64,000 nucleotides of DNA from Brevundimonas sp. SORGH_AS_0993 (GTDB lineage Bacteria; Pseudomonadota; Alphaproteobacteria; Caulobacterales; Caulobacteraceae), in contig NZ_JAUTAH010000001.1 of assembly GCF_030818545.1 (NCBI RefSeq), positions 2,423,001-2,487,000 on the forward strand, given 5' to 3'. Shown one piece after another: positions 60,221 through 64,000 of the stretch. The notes under the pieces were generated by a model. It saw only the letters and a list, made by a program, of their open reading frames with translations. It ran no database searches and was not told the DNA's origin. Both the position numbers and the translations under genes were made by a program. Position 1 is the stretch's first letter; the number at the start of each line of letters is the position of its first letter.

Positions 60221-63200
60221 TCAACCGCCCATCAGAGCAGCGTCCAGCAGGGCCGGCGGGATCGGCATCAACTGCGGCCCGTCGGTCCAGACCAGGGCGG
60301 CCTCGACCGGGCGGTCGGGATAGAGGCGGCGCAGCACGGCGACATAGACGGCGGCCTGAAGCACATAGGCCCGATCGACCGCGTCGATGGCGGCGGGCGC
60401 GGGGCGGTTGGTCTTGTAGTCCACCACCAGCACGCGATCCGGCGTGACGACCAGCCGGTCGATGCGGCCGTTGACGGCCACGCCGGAGGGCAGGCCGGGC
60501 GCAGACCCGGTCAGGGCGACCTCGGCGCGCGAGCCGGGGCCGAAGACGGGGGCGAAACGGGCGTCGGCCAGGATGGAGAAGGCGGCGGCGATCATTTCGG
60601 CGCGCTGAGCCTCGTCCAGGTCCCGCTCGCGCGCCAGAAGGCGGCGGGCGGCGTCGGGCCGGTCGGCGGGGGCGATCTCGGGCAGGCGCTCCAGCAGCCG
60701 GTGGATCAGGTCGCCGCGCCGGAAACGCCCGAGGGCGGCGCCGCCCGCCGGGGAGACGGCCAGGGGCGAGGGGGCGGGGATGCGGACCTGGCCCTCCATC
60801 CGCGAAGGGGCGGCGAAGCGGGCGGCCCCGTCGGCGGGCGGGACGCGACGCGCCCAGTCGGGCAGGGCGACGTCGGCGGCGGCCTGGGCCGTCTCGGCCG
60901 TGCGGACCTGGGGATCGACGCCGAAGCGACGGCGGCCGTCCTCCAGGTCGCGCACCCGGCCCTGGTCGGCCAGGCGGTCGAAGGTTCCGGCGATCACGTC
61001 CCACCAACTGCCCGCCTCGAACCCCGCCTTGGGCGAGCGGGTCTTGCGGCCCATGACGACCAGCCGGTCGCGCGCCCGGGTCAGGGCGACATAGAGCAGG
61101 CGCAGGGATTCGGCGTCGGTGCGCGCGACCCGCGCCTGGCGCACCTCGGTCGAGGCGGCGCAGTCGGCCTTGGCGCTGGACGGGCACATCAGCCATCCCT
61201 CGGCCCCGTCCGGCCAAGGAGGAGGCAGGGCGGCGGGCATCAGGGTCGGCCCCTGCGGCTTGGCCCTCGATGTCGTGTCGGGCAGGATGACGATCGGCGC
61301 CTCCAGCCCCTTGGAGCCGTGGACGGTCATGACGCGCACCTCGTCTCGCGCGCCCTCCATCTCGCGCTTCACCTCGACATCGGCCTGTTCCAACAGGGCC
61401 AGGCAGGTCTCCAGATCGCGGCCGCCGCGTTCCTCGGCCGCCAGAACCTGGGCCAGGGTCTCGTCGACGGCCTCTTCCGCCTCTCGCCCCAGCCGATCCA
61501 GAATGCGCGCCCGGCCCGTGCGGCCGTCGGCGCCGATCCGGTTCAGGGCGGTGGAGAAGAAGGCGAAGGGGTCGCGGTCGCGCGCGGCGATCAGGGCCTC
61601 CATCAGGGCGCGGGCCTCGGCCCAGGCGGGCTGTTCGTGGGCGCGGTCCTTCAGCGTCCGCCACAGGCTGCGGCCCCGGCGCTCGACCTTGTCCGCCAAC
61701 GGATAGAGGGCGTGGTCCGGGCCGAAGTCGGGCACGTCGCAGAAGGGGCTGCGCAGGATCGCAGCCAGGGACAGGTCGTCCTGGGGAAAGAGGGCGAAGC
61801 GCGCCAGGGCGATCAGGTCGTCGAAGACGATGTGGCTGGACAGTTTCAGCCGGTCGGCCCCGGCGACGGGGACGCCCTCGGTCTTCAGGGCGCGGATGAT
61901 CTCCTCGAAGGTGGCGTCGCGCCGGCGCACCAGGACCAGGAAGTCGCCGTAGCGGACGGGGCGGGTCTCGCCCTGGCGCCGGGGGTCGTGCAGGACGACG
62001 CCGCTCTCGACCTGGCGTGCGATGTCGCGGGCCAGGGCCTGGGCCAGCTGTTTGCGGGCGCTGCGGCTGTCCTCCTTGTCGACGGGGGCGTTCCAGGCCT
62101 CGCGCTCGGGGGCGGCGGGGTCCTCGAACAGGGGCCACAGATCGACCGTCCCGTGCTGGCCCAGCCGGGCGGGGCGGTGGACGGCGATGTCGCCGGCGTC
62201 GCCGACCAGGGCGCGGGCGCGCTCGGGGGCGTCGAAGGCCGCATCGACGAAGGCCAGCACCTCTTCGGTCGAGCGGAAGGAGGTGTCCAGCGGCGTCTCC
62301 TGGAAGGCGGCGCCCGCGCCCCGCGCCAGGGCGTCATAGACCCGGGCCTCCTGCCGCAGCCGCTCGGGCCGGGCGCCCTGGAAGGAGTAGATCGACTGTT
62401 TCTCGTCGCCCACGGCGAAGACGGTGCGCGGCAGGGCGGCGTCGCGGCGGTCGGTCCCGGCGCCGGCGAAGAAGGGCTCGGTCAGGGCGCGGACGATGGC
62501 CCACTGATCCGGGGCGGTGTCCTGAGCCTCGTCGATCAGCACATGTTCGATCCCGCCGTCCAGCTTGTACAGCACCCAGGCGGCGGTGGCGCGACGGGTC
62601 AGGAGGTCGACCGTGCGCCCGACCAGATCGGTGAAGTCCAGGGCGCCGCGCGCCCGCTTGGCGGTCTCGTAGAGGGCGGCGTGGACGCGGGCCAGGGTCA
62701 GGACCTTGGCCGTCTCGTCCGCGACGCGGGCCGCGCGCGTCCGGTCCAGGGCCGAGGCGTATTTCAACGCGACATCGGCCAGATAGGTCGTCGCGCCGGG
62801 CGGGGCCTTGGCCGTGCCGAACCTGTCGCGGGCCACGCCCTTGGAGTCGATGAAGATCGGCGTCATGGCCTGAAGCGTCGTGTCGGGGGGGGCGGCCGCG
62901 CGCATCTGGGCCGCCAGCTTCTGGTCGTTGGCGCTTCCGGCCGCAAAGCCCTCGGCGGCGGCCAGCCAGTCGGCCGGGTTCAGCCAGGCCAGGAAGTCGG
63001 CCTCGATGGTCTGGGGCGTTTCGTCCGTCGTCACCCCGCACAGGGCGTGCGGTCCCGGCGCGGTTCCGGCGTCGATCCGGGCCAGATAGTCCAGAAGCGG
63101 CTCGCGCCGGGCCTCCAGCGTGTCCAGCAGGGCGTGAAAGTCGCTCCAGGCCAGTTCGACGGCGAAATGGGCGTAGGCGGCGCCCACCGGCCCGTCGCCG

Positions 63201-63727
63201 TCGTTCAGGGCGTAGCGGGCCAGGTCCTCGCGCGCGGCGTGGGACAGGGCGGCGGCGGCCTGATCCTCCAGCACCTCGAAACCGGGGGCGACGCCCGCCT
63301 CCAGAGGGAAGCGGCGCAGCAGCTTTTCGCAGAAGGCGTGGAGGGTCTGAATCTTCAGCCCGCCCGGCGTCTCCAGGGCGCGGGCGAACAGGACGCGGGC
63401 CTCGGACAGTTCGGCGTCGCTCAGGCCGTCCGGATCGCGCCCGTCCAGGGCGGCCAGATCGGCGGCCAGGGCGCGGTCGTCGGCGACGGCCCAGCGGCCC
63501 AGACGCTCGAACAGGCGGGCCTGCATCTCGGCGGCGGCGGCCTTGGTGTAGGTGACGCACAGAATCTCGCCCGGCTTGACCCGCTTCAGCAGCAGGCGCG
63601 CCACCCGAGCAACCAGGGTGGTGGTCTTGCCCGAGCCGGCGTTGGCGGTGACGAAGACCGACAGGGTCGGATCGGCGGCGGTCGCCTGATGGGCGCGGGC
63701 CATATCGACGGGGGACAGGTCGGTCAT
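60221..63727 (-). CDS. addA: Double-strand break repair helicase AddA
   Basis: An 1168-residue UvrD-like helicase/nuclease of the alphaproteobacterial AddA type; AddAB resects double-strand ends for RecA loading. Visible: Walker A ANAGSGKTTTL (residue 30s), the Walker B-like VLIDEAQDTAPDQW, VFAVGDEKQSIYSFQGA, VMTVHGSKGLEAPIVI, LLYVALTRARDRL and, in the C-terminal nuclease domain, VLVVDYKTNRPA with the catalytic Asp/Lys. The ATG at 63727 overlaps the addB stop (ATGA). Confidence 0.95.
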   Translation of the reverse strand: MTDLSPVDMARAHQATAADPTLSVFVTANAGSGKTTTLVARVARLLLKRVKPGEILCVTYTKAAAAEMQARLFERLGRWAVADDRALAADLAALDGRDPDGLSDAELSEARVLFARALETPGGLKIQTLHAFCEKLLRRFPLEAGVAPGFEVLEDQAAAALSHAAREDLARYALNDGDGPVGAAYAHFAVELAWSDFHALLDTLEARREPLLDYLARIDAGTAPGPHALCGVTTDETPQTIEADFLAWLNPADWLAAAEGFAAGSANDQKLAAQMRAAAPPDTTLQAMTPIFIDSKGVARDRFGTAKAPPGATTYLADVALKYASALDRTRAARVADETAKVLTLARVHAALYETAKRARGALDFTDLVGRTVDLLTRRATAAWVLYKLDGGIEHVLIDEAQDTAPDQWAIVRALTEPFFAGAGTDRRDAALPRTVFAVGDEKQSIYSFQGARPERLRQEARVYDALARGAGAAFQETPLDTSFRSTEEVLAFVDAAFDAPERARALVGDAGDIAVHRPARLGQHGTVDLWPLFEDPAAPEREAWNAPVDKEDSRSARKQLAQALARDIARQVESGVVLHDPRRQGETRPVRYGDFLVLVRRRDATFEEIIRALKTEGVPVAGADRLKLSSHIVFDDLIALARFALFPQDDLSLAAILRSPFCDVPDFGPDHALYPLADKVERRGRSLWRTLKDRAHEQPAWAEARALMEALIAARDRDPFAFFSTALNRIGADGRTGRARILDRLGREAEEAVDETLAQVLAAEERGGRDLETCLALLEQADVEVKREMEGARDEVRVMTVHGSKGLEAPIVILPDTTSRAKPQGPTLMPAALPPPWPDGAEGWLMCPSSAKADCAASTEVRQARVARTDAESLRLLYVALTRARDRLVVMGRKTRSPKAGFEAGSWWDVIAGTFDRLADQGRVRDLEDGRRRFGVDPQVRTAETAQAAADVALPDWARRVPPADGAARFAAPSRMEGQVRIPAPSPLAVSPAGGAALGRFRRGDLIHRLLERLPEIAPADRPDAARRLLARERDLDEAQRAEMIAAAFSILADARFAPVFGPGSRAEVALTGSAPGLPSGVAVNGRIDRLVVTPDRVLVVDYKTNRPAPAAIDAVDRAYVLQAAVYVAVLRRLYPDRPVEAALVWTDGPQLMPIPPALLDAALMGG

Positions 63728-64000
63728 TCCGGCGCCTCGTCCTCGCCGCCGACGACGTGCCATTCCCACACGCGCGCCAGATGGTCGTAATTGCCCCCGA
63801 AGCCGCCCATGAACTGCGGCGCGACCCAGGAGCGATAGGGGGTGGACGGATCGTCGAAGGCGGCGACGCCCTGTTTCAGCCGGTCCAGCTCGCGCTCGGC
63901 CAACTGGGCGGCGGTCAGGCTGTTGCTGCGGCCCTGTTTGGAGACGTCGGTGACGACGCCCGGCTCCCTGCGGCCCGTGACCTTGACATAGAGCAGTTCG
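63724..64000 (-). CDS. addB: AddB, C-terminal part (cut by the window edge)
   Basis: The final 91 codons of a gene that continues beyond the window, including GRREPGVVTDVSKQG and PYRSWVAPQFMGGFGGNYDH. The place directly upstream of addA, with overlapping stop and start, identifies it as addB, the partner nuclease/helicase subunit in end resection. Only the extreme C-terminus is visible, so no catalytic residues can be checked. Confidence 0.85.
   Translation of the reverse strand, partial: ELLYVKVTGRREPGVVTDVSKQGRSNSLTAAQLAERELDRLKQGVAAFDDPSTPYRSWVAPQFMGGFGGNYDHLARVWEWHVVGGEDEAPE

Noticed and set aside
59426..63790. A 1454-codon open frame on the plus strand opposite addA and trxA
   Set aside because: It is the antisense shadow of real genes in high-GC DNA: low-complexity Gly/Arg/Gln-rich translation, no domain, and AddA/TrxA/TPP riboswitch explain the minus strand.

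Overview
The window is GC-rich DNA from an alphaproteobacterium, most probably Caulobacterales and close to Brevundimonas. This is inferred from gene content: a CarD-type regulator, a TIGR02300 zinc-ribbon protein, a class II AroA next to cmk-rpsA-ihfB, an alphaproteobacterial AddA, a SUV3-like helicase coupled to an S4 protein, two TonB-dependent receptors, and several proteins of families common in Caulobacterales. Nothing here proves the species.

Positions 1-9433 hold a SnoaL-like protein, a membrane histidine kinase with a LuxR-type response regulator, and, divergently, a 2259-residue modular autotransporter adhesin. A perfect 19-bp palindrome lies between the regulator and the adhesin.

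Positions 9434-21330 are an accessory region: a decayed conjugative element (trb/tra type). It contains an 827-bp IS5-family insertion with a 4-bp target duplication, a 5'-truncated and frameshifted traG, a ribbon-helix-helix gene, trbB, trbC, trbD, a trbE stump joined to a frameshifted traF, a lytic transglycosylase and small DNA-binding proteins including an AlpA type. One hipBA module sits in reverse orientation between trbB and trbC and a second lies downstream. Each has three evenly spaced operator-like palindromes (every 49 bp and every 27 bp). The region ends near a tRNA-Ala(GGC); no integrase is visible.

Positions 21600-55000 are mainly conserved chromosome: aroA-cmk-rpsA-ihfB-mscL, a POT peptide transporter, TonB receptors, tldD, ppk2, an extensin-like protein, a cold-shock protein, rpmB, an ArsR/SDR pair around a shared operator, carD, fdxA, yceI, the helicase/S4 pair, a tRNA-Arg(CCT) with an apparently swapped 19-56 tertiary pair, a Tat-exported phosphoesterase, a PhoPQ-like two-component system and a DsbA/FrnE-like protein. 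Two loci (34.6-34.85 kb and 53.7-53.95 kb) share a two-part repeat: 9-bp tandem units and a large hairpin.

Positions 55090-57149 form a small toxin island: a zeta-like kinase broken by a palindromic insertion, then a low-GC DarT-like ADP-ribosyltransferase with its NADAR-type antitoxin. The window closes with thiC (behind a TPP riboswitch and carrying an in-frame palindromic insertion), trxA, addA and the 3' end of addB.
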